Assembly (NCBI GenBank): GCA_964392265.1
Contig: CAYMOS010000001.1
Location: forward strand, 1 to 64,000
Direction: 5' to 3'
From: CALMAK01 sp964392265
GTDB lineage: Bacteria > Patescibacteriota > Saccharimonadia > Saccharimonadales > Saccharimonadaceae
DNA length: 64,000 bases
A program made the translations under genes and the position numbers. A model generated the notes under the pieces. That model did not search any database and was not told where the DNA came from. It was given only the letters and a program-made list of their open reading frames with translations. Position 1 is the first letter of the stretch; each line of letters begins with the position of its first letter. This document shows, piece after piece, positions 50,717 through 59,077 of the stretch.

Positions 50717-51943
50717 CTAGCGTTTATAGAGACTAAACCGCGGGCTGCCAATCACCAAAACATACAGTGCAGCGATGACAAAAAAGAGCATAAACGCATA
50801 GCGAGGCTCCAACAACCATACTAATAGCGCAGCAATACCAGCCGCTAAGGCAGCACCGAAATTCACCGCCATCTCAATCAGCAAGAGATACGTCAGACGA
50901 AAACCCGAATAATCGGCCACATCGAACATACCCCGGGTAAATGCCATACTGTAGGCGGTCGTTGACACCTCAGACGTCGCATTAATCACTGCCGCGCCGA
51001 TCATATTGCCCGTCAAGGGTCTCATGACATGACTCGTGGCCTTGGCAATGACACCATATTGCAACAAGGCGCGGCCAGCCCGCCGATCAATCAATTTGCC
51101 AAACAAAAAAGCTGACCCAAATGCCATCGCCATGCCAATCGCAGTGAGTGTCCCGATGATGGCATAGATACCCTCTGGTTGCACTGCAAAGACAATTGTC
51201 AGCAGGAACAATGACCAGATCGATCCTGTTACCACCACGTCAAACCCAATGCCGGACTCGGCCGTCACACTTGGGATCGTTGTCCGCCACGGAAACCCTG
51301 ACCAGCGAATTCGTTGGCGTGTCTTGATCTGCTCGGCCGTCCTAAGGAGCGGCAAGGCTGCAACACCAAAAAGACATGCAGCCACCAGAATCACCACTGA
51401 TGGTGCAAAGAACGTCGCCAGCAATCCGCCGATGATAGGGCTGATGATACTGCCGATTTTCTCGATGATATGCATATAGCCTAATTCTTTGCCAGCGTGA
51501 TCAGCATGTTTCACCTTGGAAAAATCCACCATGTAGGCGTAATCGTAGAGGGTTGCGCCCAGACACTGCAGACCACCAAAGAGGGCGATCATCGGCAGAG
51601 CATGCGCCGCACCCGCTTCGGGCACGAGACTAAAGATGATCATGGCTGGGATATATAGCAAGTTTGCCAGGAGGATCATGCGCTTCGGTCCAAACCAGGC
51701 TGTTGCCGCTGCAGCCGCAAACGCTACCGGAATTTTGGCAGTAAAATAGATAGCAAGATACAGCGTAATAAATAGCAGCGAATACCCTTGATGATAAAGG
51801 TAGACAACAATGAAGAGCGACACCATATGAAGAGCAAAAATACGCAACAATCGTGAGGCGTACAACTCTGCCACCTCATCAAATGTCGCATACCGCCAAA
51901 AATGACGACGTTTTAATAACGAATTGATGAACTTATGAATCAT
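50717..51943 (-). CDS. MFS transporter
   Basis: 408 residues with about 12 membrane helices in two halves and a basic loop in the middle (LLRTAEQIKTRQRIRW). Major-facilitator proteins move sugars, drugs or ions with a proton or by exchange; the substrate is not clear. It is a single-gene unit, divergent from the Mur ligase. Confidence 0.8.
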   Translation of the reverse strand: MIHKFINSLLKRRHFWRYATFDEVAELYASRLLRIFALHMVSLFIVVYLYHQGYSLLFITLYLAIYFTAKIPVAFAAAAATAWFGPKRMILLANLLYIPAMIIFSLVPEAGAAHALPMIALFGGLQCLGATLYDYAYMVDFSKVKHADHAGKELGYMHIIEKIGSIISPIIGGLLATFFAPSVVILVAACLFGVAALPLLRTAEQIKTRQRIRWSGFPWRTTIPSVTAESGIGFDVVVTGSIWSLFLLTIVFAVQPEGIYAIIGTLTAIGMAMAFGSAFLFGKLIDRRAGRALLQYGVIAKATSHVMRPLTGNMIGAAVINATSEVSTTAYSMAFTRGMFDVADYSGFRLTYLLLIEMAVNFGAALAAGIAALLVWLLEPRYAFMLFFVIAALYVLVIGSPRFSLYKR

Positions 51944-52031
51944 ATAGGATGTCTATGTTAGGGCCCAACCCTTTACTCGTTTCCTCTTCATTGTACACCA
52001 CCCCGGCTGTATTCTCTATGGGCTAAAATGC

Positions 52032-52037
52032 TATACT
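52032..52037 (+). promoter_or_regulatory. Extended -10 of the Mur-ligase gene, leaderless GTG
   Basis: TGC TATACT, six bases before the GTG start at 52044. Confidence 0.65.
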
Positions 52038-52043
52038 ACCAAG

Positions 52044-53282
52044 GTGAATATATATTTTTCTGGTATTGGCGGCGTTGGTATTGGACCGTTGGCCGAAATC
52101 GCGCATGACGCTGGCTATCAAGTAACGGGATCTGACCGCGATGAAGGCCTGATGACAAGCGAGCTGCGCAAACGCGGCGTTGCAATCTCTATAGGTCAAG
52201 ATGGAACATTTCTACGAGACCAGCACCAATCCTCGCCCATTGACTGGTTCGTCTATACATCAGCTTTGCCCGATAATCACCCCGAGCTCGTTCTCGCTCG
52301 CGAACTAGGCATTCACACCGCCAAACGCGACGAATTATTGGCGCACATCATCAAAGAAAAGAATCTGAAACTCATCGCCGTTGCCGGTACTCACGGCAAA
52401 ACGACGACCACAGGCATGATCGTGTGGCTCGCAAAATACTTTGGTATTCCCGTCAGTTACAGCATTGGCACCACGCTATCATGGGGACCGAGTGGCCGCT
52501 ACCTCCCTGGCAGCGAATATTTTGTGTATGAATGTGACGAGTTTGACCGCAACTTCCTTCACTTTCGCCCGTTCATATCGTTGGTTACCTCAGTCGAACA
52601 CGACCATCCAGATACCTATCCTACCAGTGACGATTACATCGCGGCATTTCGGCAATTTGCCGATCAATCCGAATCGCTGTTCACCTGGCGTGAACTCGCC
52701 GCCGTTTTTGGGCAGGCAAGTACCGTTACCTATCTGGATGAGACGAACCCGCGCCTGACACTTCGTGGCGAGCACAACCGGCGCAATGCCAGCCTGATAC
52801 TCGCCGTCGTCGAACAATTTGGCCTACCCGCCAAATATGCCGCCGATGGACTCAACAAGTTTCCCGGCACCAACCGCCGTTTTGAAAAACTCGCCGCCAA
52901 CCTGTATAGCGATTACGGCCACACCCCGACCGAGATCGCTGCCACCCTCCAGCTGGCACGCGAACTATCCGACCAGGTTGTCCTCGTCTACCAACCGCAC
53001 CAAAACATCCGCCAACACGAAGTCCGCGACCAGTACACCAATGCTATTTTTAACGATGCCGAGACCGTCTATTGGCTACCTACCTACCTTAGTCGCGAAG
53101 ATCCCAACTTACCGATCTTGACACCAGCAGAGCTCACCCACAATCTGACTGGCATTCGGATCGCCGAATTGGATGATGACCTATGGCAACATATTCAGTC
53201 TGCACGTCATCAAGGCAAGCTGGTTCTCTGTATGGGTGCAGGCACGATTGATGGCTGGGTGCGTAGCCAATTAACAACCTAA
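52044..53282 (+). CDS. Mur ligase, MurC/Mpl type
   Basis: 412 residues from a GTG. N-terminal Rossmann domain YFSGIGGVGIGPLAEIA, ATP site VAGTHGKTTTTGM (about 108-120), central VYECDEFDRNFLHF and SVEHDHPD, and the C-terminal ligase domain (YGHTPTEIAATL, VYQPHQNIR). MurC adds L-alanine to UDP-MurNAc; Mpl adds a recycled tripeptide. It is a little shorter than usual MurC (about 460), so which reaction is not certain. Confidence 0.85.
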   Translation: MNIYFSGIGGVGIGPLAEIAHDAGYQVTGSDRDEGLMTSELRKRGVAISIGQDGTFLRDQHQSSPIDWFVYTSALPDNHPELVLARELGIHTAKRDELLAHIIKEKNLKLIAVAGTHGKTTTTGMIVWLAKYFGIPVSYSIGTTLSWGPSGRYLPGSEYFVYECDEFDRNFLHFRPFISLVTSVEHDHPDTYPTSDDYIAAFRQFADQSESLFTWRELAAVFGQASTVTYLDETNPRLTLRGEHNRRNASLILAVVEQFGLPAKYAADGLNKFPGTNRRFEKLAANLYSDYGHTPTEIAATLQLARELSDQVVLVYQPHQNIRQHEVRDQYTNAIFNDAETVYWLPTYLSREDPNLPILTPAELTHNLTGIRIAELDDDLWQHIQSARHQGKLVLCMGAGTIDGWVRSQLTT

Positions 53283-53284
53283 AA

Positions 53285-53947
53285 TCACGACCACTCTTCT
53301 TCGAATTCCTCAAAGAAGTAGGGATCGCGAAAGAAGGTGCGGGCAACAATTTGTTCGACCGCCGGGGCTAAGGTATATTGCGACAGTTTGTGGGGACGCA
53401 CCCACTGTAGCTTGTCGTTTAATGTTACATTGTCATCTGTAATATAAAACACATGCGCAAACGTGGTCGAGATGATGACGTCATCTTTTCGCACCCGAAT
53501 ATAACCATCTCCCGCATGAACAATATTCGCCGGCTCGTCACCCAGTTTCTCACGCCACTCTCGTTTGGCGCCTTCTATGATTGAGGGATCATCGATATGC
53601 GTTTTTCCGTAGGGAAGCGTCCAGGTATCAATATATGGTTGTTTGGTACGACGCAGGAGCAATACATCTCCATCACTATTTTGTACGACCAACATACTAA
53701 TAATCTTTGGTTGCGACCTGATATTGAGCTTTTTCAGACTGACACGATCAACATAGGCCAGGCCTTCTTGGCTGAGCGTATACCCCAGAGGTGTCTTTTC
53801 GATCCACCCGTCTTTTTGCATGACCTTTAAGTGGTAGCTGTAGAGATTAGTGTCAACACGAGGCGGTCGAAGATCACGAAAACGAGCATATTTTTGATGA
53901 ATGAGAACGCCGATAATGTGTTTTTGGATATGATGACTAATATTCAT
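53285..53947 (-). CDS. HTH-Nudix regulator, NrtR-like with reversed domains
   Basis: 220 residues. The N-terminal 75 residues look like a winged helix (LRPPRVDTNLYSYHLKVMQKDGWIEKT); the rest is a Nudix domain with a weak box (GKTHIDD...REWREKLGD, Asp for the first Glu). In classical NrtR the order is Nudix then HTH. It may sense a nucleotide-like ligand and control its own gene and the divergent CYTH-kinase operon through the dyad at 53957-53973. Confidence 0.72.
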   Translation of the reverse strand: MNISHHIQKHIIGVLIHQKYARFRDLRPPRVDTNLYSYHLKVMQKDGWIEKTPLGYTLSQEGLAYVDRVSLKKLNIRSQPKIISMLVVQNSDGDVLLLRRTKQPYIDTWTLPYGKTHIDDPSIIEGAKREWREKLGDEPANIVHAGDGYIRVRKDDVIISTTFAHVFYITDDNVTLNDKLQWVRPHKLSQYTLAPAVEQIVARTFFRDPYFFEEFEEEWS

Positions 53948-53956
53948 TTGTATAAA

Positions 53957-53973
53957 CTAATTTGACTCAAATT
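53957..53973. promoter_or_regulatory. Operator-like perfect dyad TAATTTG-ACT-CAAATTA
   Basis: A 7-bp perfect inverted repeat with a 3-bp gap, ten bases upstream of the regulator ATG at 53947 and in the divergent gap to the CYTH-kinase operon. It contains TTGACT, a possible -35 for the plus strand. It fits binding by a dimeric winged-helix protein. Confidence 0.6.
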
Positions 53974-54050
53974 AAACTTTCTATACGTCATAACTATAGC
54001 ACGATATATTGTGAATGTAATCAGTTAATAGCGAAAGGAAGCGTGACGTT

Positions 54051-55277
54051 ATGGCGATAAAATATAGTCAAGATCATGAAAGACGAAAGAAAATGGAGTT
54101 GACCGAGATCGAACAAAAGTTCGTCGCTCTCGATAGTACTATTTTCGACCAGTATCGCCCGGCGGCAGCAGCTATTACCCAACTGTACCTTAGTCACCCT
54201 GATGATGAGTACAGTCTGCGCCTACGTCAGGCAATTGCAGCTGACGGCGAAACAACCTACGTGGCGACCCTCAAAGACCGCGGCGTTGTTACCCCCGAAG
54301 GGTTAGTGCGCATGGAGGTCGAAACCCCTATCAGTGCGGCTGCGTTTCAACATTATAGCCAAGGTGACTATCCACGGCTCCATAAAGAACGTGCCGAACT
54401 GTGCGAAGGAGTGACGATCGATTGGATCGACGGCAGTGACGCACCAATTATCGAAGTTGAAAATGCCCGCCTCAACGAATCGGCCTCACAGTTTCTATCC
54501 CTTTTTTCCGACGATCTGCTAGAGCGCACCGGACATAGCGACGTTGATAATGAAAGCCTCGCCTGGGCTATACACGGGGGTGCCCCTGAACGACCACCAG
54601 AAATATCGGTTGACCAGATCATCGAAGACATCCTCGTCTACCGCTCAGTTGGTGCTCAGCAGTTGGTTATCGGGATTGGCGGTCGATCAGGGTCAGGTAA
54701 GTCAACACTCGCGCGCCAACTACAGACCGCCATCACCACCCATCCCGAGCTTGGCGATCAGGCGGGACTGGTATCGACCGACGACTACCATGTCGGTAAA
54801 AATCACCTTGAGACTACCTATGGCGCGCCGTGGACGAACTGGGAGGACGCACGTGTTTATGATACCGCCACATTGGCACATGATATTGCCAAATGGCGAG
54901 AAGGCCAGCCAATTACCCAGCGTTGGTTCGATTTTGCCACCGAAGAACCTGCATTTGGCGAGCCACTCCCTGATAGTAACGTTCTTATCATCGAAGGTAT
55001 CCACGCTGGTAGCCACAACCTCGCCGGTCAACGTCAGATGTTCTACGAAGTACCGACACCATTATCTGTCTCACTGGGCCGCGACCTAAAACGACTGCTC
55101 GCCACTAATCGCCAGCAGGCCGCTATGAAATCGCCAGAAGAACGATTGCGCTATATCTTAGAGATAGGCGAGCCAACCTACCAAACAGTTGACCAGGCAC
55201 CTCGCAATAGTTTTTCCGGCTGTGCTAGACCACTCGGTCAACAGGCGCTGACACGAGTCAACGAGCTGTCGTCATGA
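54051..55277 (+). CDS. CYTH domain fused to uridine-kinase-like domain
   Basis: 408 residues. The N-terminal 200 residues are CYTH-like: EIEQKF (the ExExK motif), YSLRLRQ, YVATLKDRG, ARLNES. The C-terminal 190 residues are a uridine kinase/PRK-type P-loop kinase: IGGRSGSGKSTLARQL, STDDYHVGKN, VLIIEGIHAG. CYTH enzymes hydrolyse triphosphate or make cAMP. Plant TTM1/2 have both domains in the opposite order. AAAGGAAG lies about nine bases before the ATG. It overlaps the deoxyribosyltransferase gene as ATGA. Confidence 0.8.
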   Translation: MAIKYSQDHERRKKMELTEIEQKFVALDSTIFDQYRPAAAAITQLYLSHPDDEYSLRLRQAIAADGETTYVATLKDRGVVTPEGLVRMEVETPISAAAFQHYSQGDYPRLHKERAELCEGVTIDWIDGSDAPIIEVENARLNESASQFLSLFSDDLLERTGHSDVDNESLAWAIHGGAPERPPEISVDQIIEDILVYRSVGAQQLVIGIGGRSGSGKSTLARQLQTAITTHPELGDQAGLVSTDDYHVGKNHLETTYGAPWTNWEDARVYDTATLAHDIAKWREGQPITQRWFDFATEEPAFGEPLPDSNVLIIEGIHAGSHNLAGQRQMFYEVPTPLSVSLGRDLKRLLATNRQQAAMKSPEERLRYILEIGEPTYQTVDQAPRNSFSGCARPLGQQALTRVNELSS

Positions 55278-55795
55278 AGAACTTTTATACACCACCACAT
55301 ACCGTCGACATTCCGGATCATACTCCTCTGGTGTTTCTGGCCGGGCCAGTCCAGGGCGCAGCCGACTGGCAAACACCTATGGCAACTTATATCCTAGGAA
55401 ACGCCCCCGAAGCTGCCGTCGCGTCACCCCGACGCACCCCTGAAGATCAACATCGATTTAATGCTAATGAACAAGTCGCCTGGGAACATCACGCACTCGA
55501 GCGTGCACGAACCTTCGGTGTCCTTGCCTTTTGGTTAGCAGCCCAAAACCTGCGCGACACTACCTATCCTGCTGGCAGAGCCTATGCACAAACCACGCGC
55601 ATCGAATTAGGCAAGGCTATCGGCTGGCGAGCCGGACAGCCTCATCTGCCAGTTATTGTCGGGTTTGACCCCGCCTACACCGCTCACGGCGGGGGAAGCG
55701 AAGGCTATATCCGCCGCGAGGCAAACCTGGCGGGTCTTGCGATTCATAATTCCCTTCAGGAATTCCAAGATTCTATCCTACGATCTATCTCCTGA
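55274..55795 (+). CDS. Nucleoside 2-deoxyribosyltransferase-like
   Basis: 173 residues. VFLAGPVQGAADWQTPM, then VAWEHHALERARTFGVLAFWLA and TRIELGKAIGW, follow the family 2 nucleoside 2-deoxyribosyltransferase pattern, with the Glu of RIELGKA in the catalytic place by analogy. These enzymes swap bases between deoxynucleosides. Translation is coupled to the kinase fusion, so the pair is likely a nucleoside salvage unit. Its end overlaps trmB on the other strand by 11 bp. Confidence 0.78.
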   Translation: MKNFYTPPHTVDIPDHTPLVFLAGPVQGAADWQTPMATYILGNAPEAAVASPRRTPEDQHRFNANEQVAWEHHALERARTFGVLAFWLAAQNLRDTTYPAGRAYAQTTRIELGKAIGWRAGQPHLPVIVGFDPAYTAHGGGSEGYIRREANLAGLAIHNSLQEFQDSILRSIS

Positions 55796-56444
55796 TAGCT
55801 GTTGTCGGTGGGCAAGCGACAACGCATTGTGTAATTCGGCCTTCACCCAGCCAGCGCCTTTCATAGGGTGTGAGGATCTTATAATCGTCCGAGAGATCGC
55901 TTTCGTGCAAATCAAAACTCAGCTCCAAAATATGCCACTGTTCTGCGACAAGCTGTTCTAGTGTCCACTGGAAAAAATCAGGGTTATCGTGCTTGATTTT
56001 CAATACCCCATCTGCCCTAAGCATCTGCTGGTAGTGGCCAAGAAATGTCGGATGGGTGAGGCGACGACCACGTGAACGAGAGCGGGGAAACGGATCAGAG
56101 AATGTCAGCCATAGTTCCCTTACGCTATTTGGCATCACAAGTTCACCCAGCTGGTCTGCCCGGGCTCGTAAAAATCTAATGTTTGTGAGACCACGCCCTT
56201 CAGCCTCATAGGCGCCTTTTTGCAACCGATCCGCCTTAACATCGATGGCAACATAGGTACGTTCGGGATGTCTCGCTGCCAGTTCCACGACAAACTGCCC
56301 TGTTCCGGCACCAATCTCAATCACATCGACAGGCCATGACTGATCCCACTCATCAAACTCAAAACAAAGAGGTGAATTAGCAAATAGGGCAAACTTATAT
56401 TTTTTGCGCTTTCTAGTAATAATAAAATCTTCAGGATTCACCAT
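55785..56444 (-). CDS. trmB: tRNA (m7G46) methyltransferase TrmB
   Basis: 219 residues from the ATG at 56444. It has SAM-binding VIEIGAGTGQFVVELA, then YVAIDVKADRLQKG, the TrmB signature LWLTFSDPFPRSRSRGRRLTHPTFL and an end typical of the family. It methylates G46 in the tRNA variable loop. ATGs at 56453 and 56498 also lie upstream, but the -10 box TATTGT (56457-56462) puts the transcript start after them. Confidence 0.9.
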   Translation of the reverse strand: MVNPEDFIITRKRKKYKFALFANSPLCFEFDEWDQSWPVDVIEIGAGTGQFVVELAARHPERTYVAIDVKADRLQKGAYEAEGRGLTNIRFLRARADQLGELVMPNSVRELWLTFSDPFPRSRSRGRRLTHPTFLGHYQQMLRADGVLKIKHDNPDFFQWTLEQLVAEQWHILELSFDLHESDLSDDYKILTPYERRWLGEGRITQCVVACPPTTAIRR

Positions 56445-56455
56445 CGTTCTCATGG

Positions 56456-56462
56456 TACAATA
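56456..56462. promoter_or_regulatory. Overlapping divergent -10 boxes (trmB / mscS)
   Basis: Plus strand TGG TACAAT (56456-56461), seven bases before the mscS ATG at 56469. Minus strand TGG TATTGT (56457-56462) for trmB. The two boxes share five base pairs, so only one polymerase can bind at a time. Confidence 0.6.
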
Positions 56463-56468
56463 CCACAT

Positions 56469-57278
56469 ATGAGTACACTTACCCAATGGTTTGAACATGA
56501 CGGTGTGTCGATATTATTTATTGTTATTGGCGGCGTCATTTTGTATTATGGCGGCGGCAAACTGGTAAAATTCTTCACCAAGCAGATCGTACGCGGCAAA
56601 GGTCGGACCATGCCGAAAAAAGATATTGAGAAACGTCAAAAAACTTTGGCTAACCTTACCGTTGCTATCTGGCGAGGCGCAGTCGTAGCGGTGGCAATCA
56701 TCTCAATCTTCAAGCAACTCTTCCCTGCACTTGATCTTTCGCCGCTGTTTGCCAGCGCAGGTATCGTTGGTATTGCCGTCGCGTTCGGCTCACAAACTTT
56801 GGTCAAAGATCTTCTTACTGGCGTATTCATTGTTACCGAAAACCAATACCGCGTTGGTGACGTTGTTGAGATCAACGGCGCCGAAGGAAAAGTCGAACAC
56901 CTCGGAACACGCTCAACTATCATTCGTGATGCCGACGGTAATGTCCATTATCTGCCAAACGGTTCAATCATACATGTTGTGAATAAGACAATGGGGTATA
57001 GTCGTGTTAATTTCACACTATCTATTGCTACAAGTGCTGACTTTGACAAAGCCGTCAGTACTATCAATCAAGTTGGCGATGCTTTGGCCGCCGAAAAGGA
57101 ATGGAAGAGTAAGATTCTCGAAGCACCACAGTTCTACTCTATTGATACCTTTACCGCCTCGGCTGTCACCATCACTATTGTTGGTAAAGTACAACCATCA
57201 GATCAGTGGCGAGTGACTGCTGAGATGCGCCGCCGCCTCTTAGAAGAGTTTGAAAAGAACGATATCCCTCTTGCCTAG
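56469..57278 (+). CDS. mscS: Small mechanosensitive channel, MscS family
   Basis: 269 residues with three membrane spans. The pore helix and following region, PLFASAGIVGIAVAFGSQTLVKDLLTGVFIV, are the MscS signature (pore-lining helix 3), followed by the beta domain (VGDVVEINGAEGKVEHLGTRSTIIRDADG). It opens when membrane tension rises to relieve osmotic shock. Leaderless start. Confidence 0.92.
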   Translation: MSTLTQWFEHDGVSILFIVIGGVILYYGGGKLVKFFTKQIVRGKGRTMPKKDIEKRQKTLANLTVAIWRGAVVAVAIISIFKQLFPALDLSPLFASAGIVGIAVAFGSQTLVKDLLTGVFIVTENQYRVGDVVEINGAEGKVEHLGTRSTIIRDADGNVHYLPNGSIIHVVNKTMGYSRVNFTLSIATSADFDKAVSTINQVGDALAAEKEWKSKILEAPQFYSIDTFTASAVTITIVGKVQPSDQWRVTAEMRRRLLEEFEKNDIPLA

Positions 57279-57294
57279 CCCAGGTAACCCCCGC

Positions 57295-57672
57295 CTATTC
57301 TGCCGTCGCCTCATCGATGCCCAAAGCATCCGGTGCCAACGGGTCACCCCTAAACGCTTCGACTGATTTTACATTATCAAGATGTTTTTTGTAGAGATCC
57401 TGAAATTCTTTAAGTGTTGCTTCGTTAATCTCGCCTGTCGCCGGGTATTCAACAAAAGTCGGCTTGTTCTTCTCGACAATCTCATTCACCCCTTTATATC
57501 CTGGTCGACTAAGGTCTAGCTGGGCCGACCCACTCGTGTTATAAAGCATCAACCCAATTGCCGTAAACACACTGGTAATGATAATCGTCAATCCAATCAA
57601 AAGCAAAATCCGGTGTTTTGCCGTCAAGACAAACGACGTGTCGTCCCGGGTGATACCGTCATCATCACTCAT
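57295..57672 (-). CDS. Single-span protein, unknown
   Basis: 125 residues: a cytosolic start, one membrane helix (about 23-45), and an outer tail (VEKNKPTFVEYPATGEINEATLKEFQDLYKKH...). Its ATG follows the stop of the envelope protein gene at 57675, so they form an operon. No family recognised. Confidence 0.6.
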   Translation of the reverse strand: MSDDDGITRDDTSFVLTAKHRILLLIGLTIIITSVFTAIGLMLYNTSGSAQLDLSRPGYKGVNEIVEKNKPTFVEYPATGEINEATLKEFQDLYKKHLDNVKSVEAFRGDPLAPDALGIDEATAE

Positions 57673-57674
57673 AG

Positions 57675-58229
57675 CTATCCGATTACTCCTCTTAATGCCA
57701 CCGTGTAGTCATGACTAAACCGTTCGAAGGTTTCGTAATACTCGAGGATGTATTTTTCCAATTCATCCGTGATGTCACCAACCGACTGACGCTTTTCTCG
57801 CACTTCTTGCACTTGATAGTAAAATGTTTCAGGTTGTTTAGAGCAATTAATGCGCAGAACCGCCGTCAATTGCTCTTCGTATAATCGATACCGCTCACGA
57901 AAATCAGCAAGAGCATGCTCATAGCGCACTGCGGCCGCCACCAAGTCGGTCCCATCGAGACGATTAAGTGCAATCCGACTATTGAGGCGAGCCATTAATT
58001 TAGTCGAGATAAATTCATACAATTGGCCACGATTAAGACGCAACGAGGCGTCACTACGATGGAGCTGCTGCAACGATGCTTTGGCAGAGGTACAGTTGGC
58101 CACGATACGCTGCTTATGAGTTTCACTGAGAGGAGCCATATCAAGTGCCTGGGTGCGCGCAGCAAAAAGGATTACCACACCTATAGTGGCAACACCTGCT
58201 ATCACAGAAAGGGTAGTTATATATTTCAC
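57675..58229 (-). CDS. Single-span envelope protein, helical, unknown
   Basis: 184 residues from a GTG: a membrane helix or signal (about 8-27), then a helical outer domain with two cysteines (ANCTSAK, INCSKQPE). GATAAT lies seven bases before the GTG. It resembles 50021-50671 only in general form. It forms an operon with the next gene. Confidence 0.6.
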   Translation of the reverse strand: MKYITTLSVIAGVATIGVVILFAARTQALDMAPLSETHKQRIVANCTSAKASLQQLHRSDASLRLNRGQLYEFISTKLMARLNSRIALNRLDGTDLVAAAVRYEHALADFRERYRLYEEQLTAVLRINCSKQPETFYYQVQEVREKRQSVGDITDELEKYILEYYETFERFSHDYTVALRGVIG

Positions 58230-58254
58230 TCTCTTTATTATCTCTCTTTTCCAC

Positions 58255-59055
58255 CTATTTGGTCAAATGTATCGTCTCGCCCGCCCGTATCACCAACCCA
58301 TCTCGTATTAATCCGGCCAGCGCGGGACCAAACCGATCGTCTCGCCCGACCAACTTCTCCAGATCCGACAGGGTCATGTCTTGTGTTGCCAAGGCCGCGA
58401 CAATACGGCCACGCACTTGGCGGACACTCCCTTCAAGAGGTGATTGTTTCTTATACTGTTTACTGACAGCAACGTTACGAACGCCATTCGATTTCAACCA
58501 ACTACCGTAATCCATGACTGCCCAATAAAATTCACGTGGATGTTCGTGGTCAAGCGTTTGCTCTAATCGATCACGTACTTGGGCGTCACTAACGGATTCG
58601 GCCTCAGGAAACCAGTGTAAAAAGTACACTGTTCGTATATTTGTCTCTATAAAAATACTATGTAAATTATACACATAGGCCATCATGGCCCCTGCCGTAT
58701 TTGGACCCACGCCAGGAAGTTGCTGTAGCTCCTCGGCCGTCTTTGGCCAATCCCCCTGCCATTCATACACGACCTTTTTAGCCGCCTCATGGAGATATTT
58801 TGCCCGTCGGTTGTAACCTAACCCCTGCCATTGCCGCAGTACGTCACCAAGACTAGCCGCCGCTAAGGTTTGTTCGTCAGGAAATACTGAAATAAACTGA
58901 CTAAACTTTGGAATGACCCGGTCAACCTGCGTTTGCTGCAACATCAATTCACTCACCAATACGTAATAGGCCCTGGTATCGCGTCGCCATGGCATATCCC
59001 GGTAGAGCTCTCGGCCTTTTTGCCAAATCAATTCTCGAAATTCATCGTTTGTCAC
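58255..59055 (-). CDS. MutY-like adenine glycosylase without FeS cluster
   Basis: 266 residues from a GTG at 59055, six bases after TACTAT (59062-59067). The core is MutY-like: MPWRRDTRAYYVLVSELMLQQTQ (catalytic Glu), LGYNRRAKYLH, the helix-hairpin-helix LPGVGPNTAGAMMA. Where MutY has DGNVKRV this has IETNIRTV, so the catalytic Asp may be Glu. The four-cysteine [4Fe-4S] motif is absent, replaced by a winged-helix-like end. It probably removes mispaired bases, but the exact substrate is uncertain. Confidence 0.8.
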   Translation of the reverse strand: MTNDEFRELIWQKGRELYRDMPWRRDTRAYYVLVSELMLQQTQVDRVIPKFSQFISVFPDEQTLAAASLGDVLRQWQGLGYNRRAKYLHEAAKKVVYEWQGDWPKTAEELQQLPGVGPNTAGAMMAYVYNLHSIFIETNIRTVYFLHWFPEAESVSDAQVRDRLEQTLDHEHPREFYWAVMDYGSWLKSNGVRNVAVSKQYKKQSPLEGSVRQVRGRIVAALATQDMTLSDLEKLVGRDDRFGPALAGLIRDGLVIRAGETIHLTK

Positions 59056-59061
59056 CTCCCT

Positions 59062-59071
59062 ATAGTACACT
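59062..59071. promoter_or_regulatory. Overlapping divergent -10 boxes (mutY-like / MBL protein)
   Basis: Minus TACTAT (59062-59067), six bases before the GTG at 59055; plus TACACT (59066-59071), six bases before the ATG at 59078. The gap between the genes is 22 bp, so both transcripts are leaderless. Confidence 0.65.
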
Positions 59072-59077
59072 GGAAGT

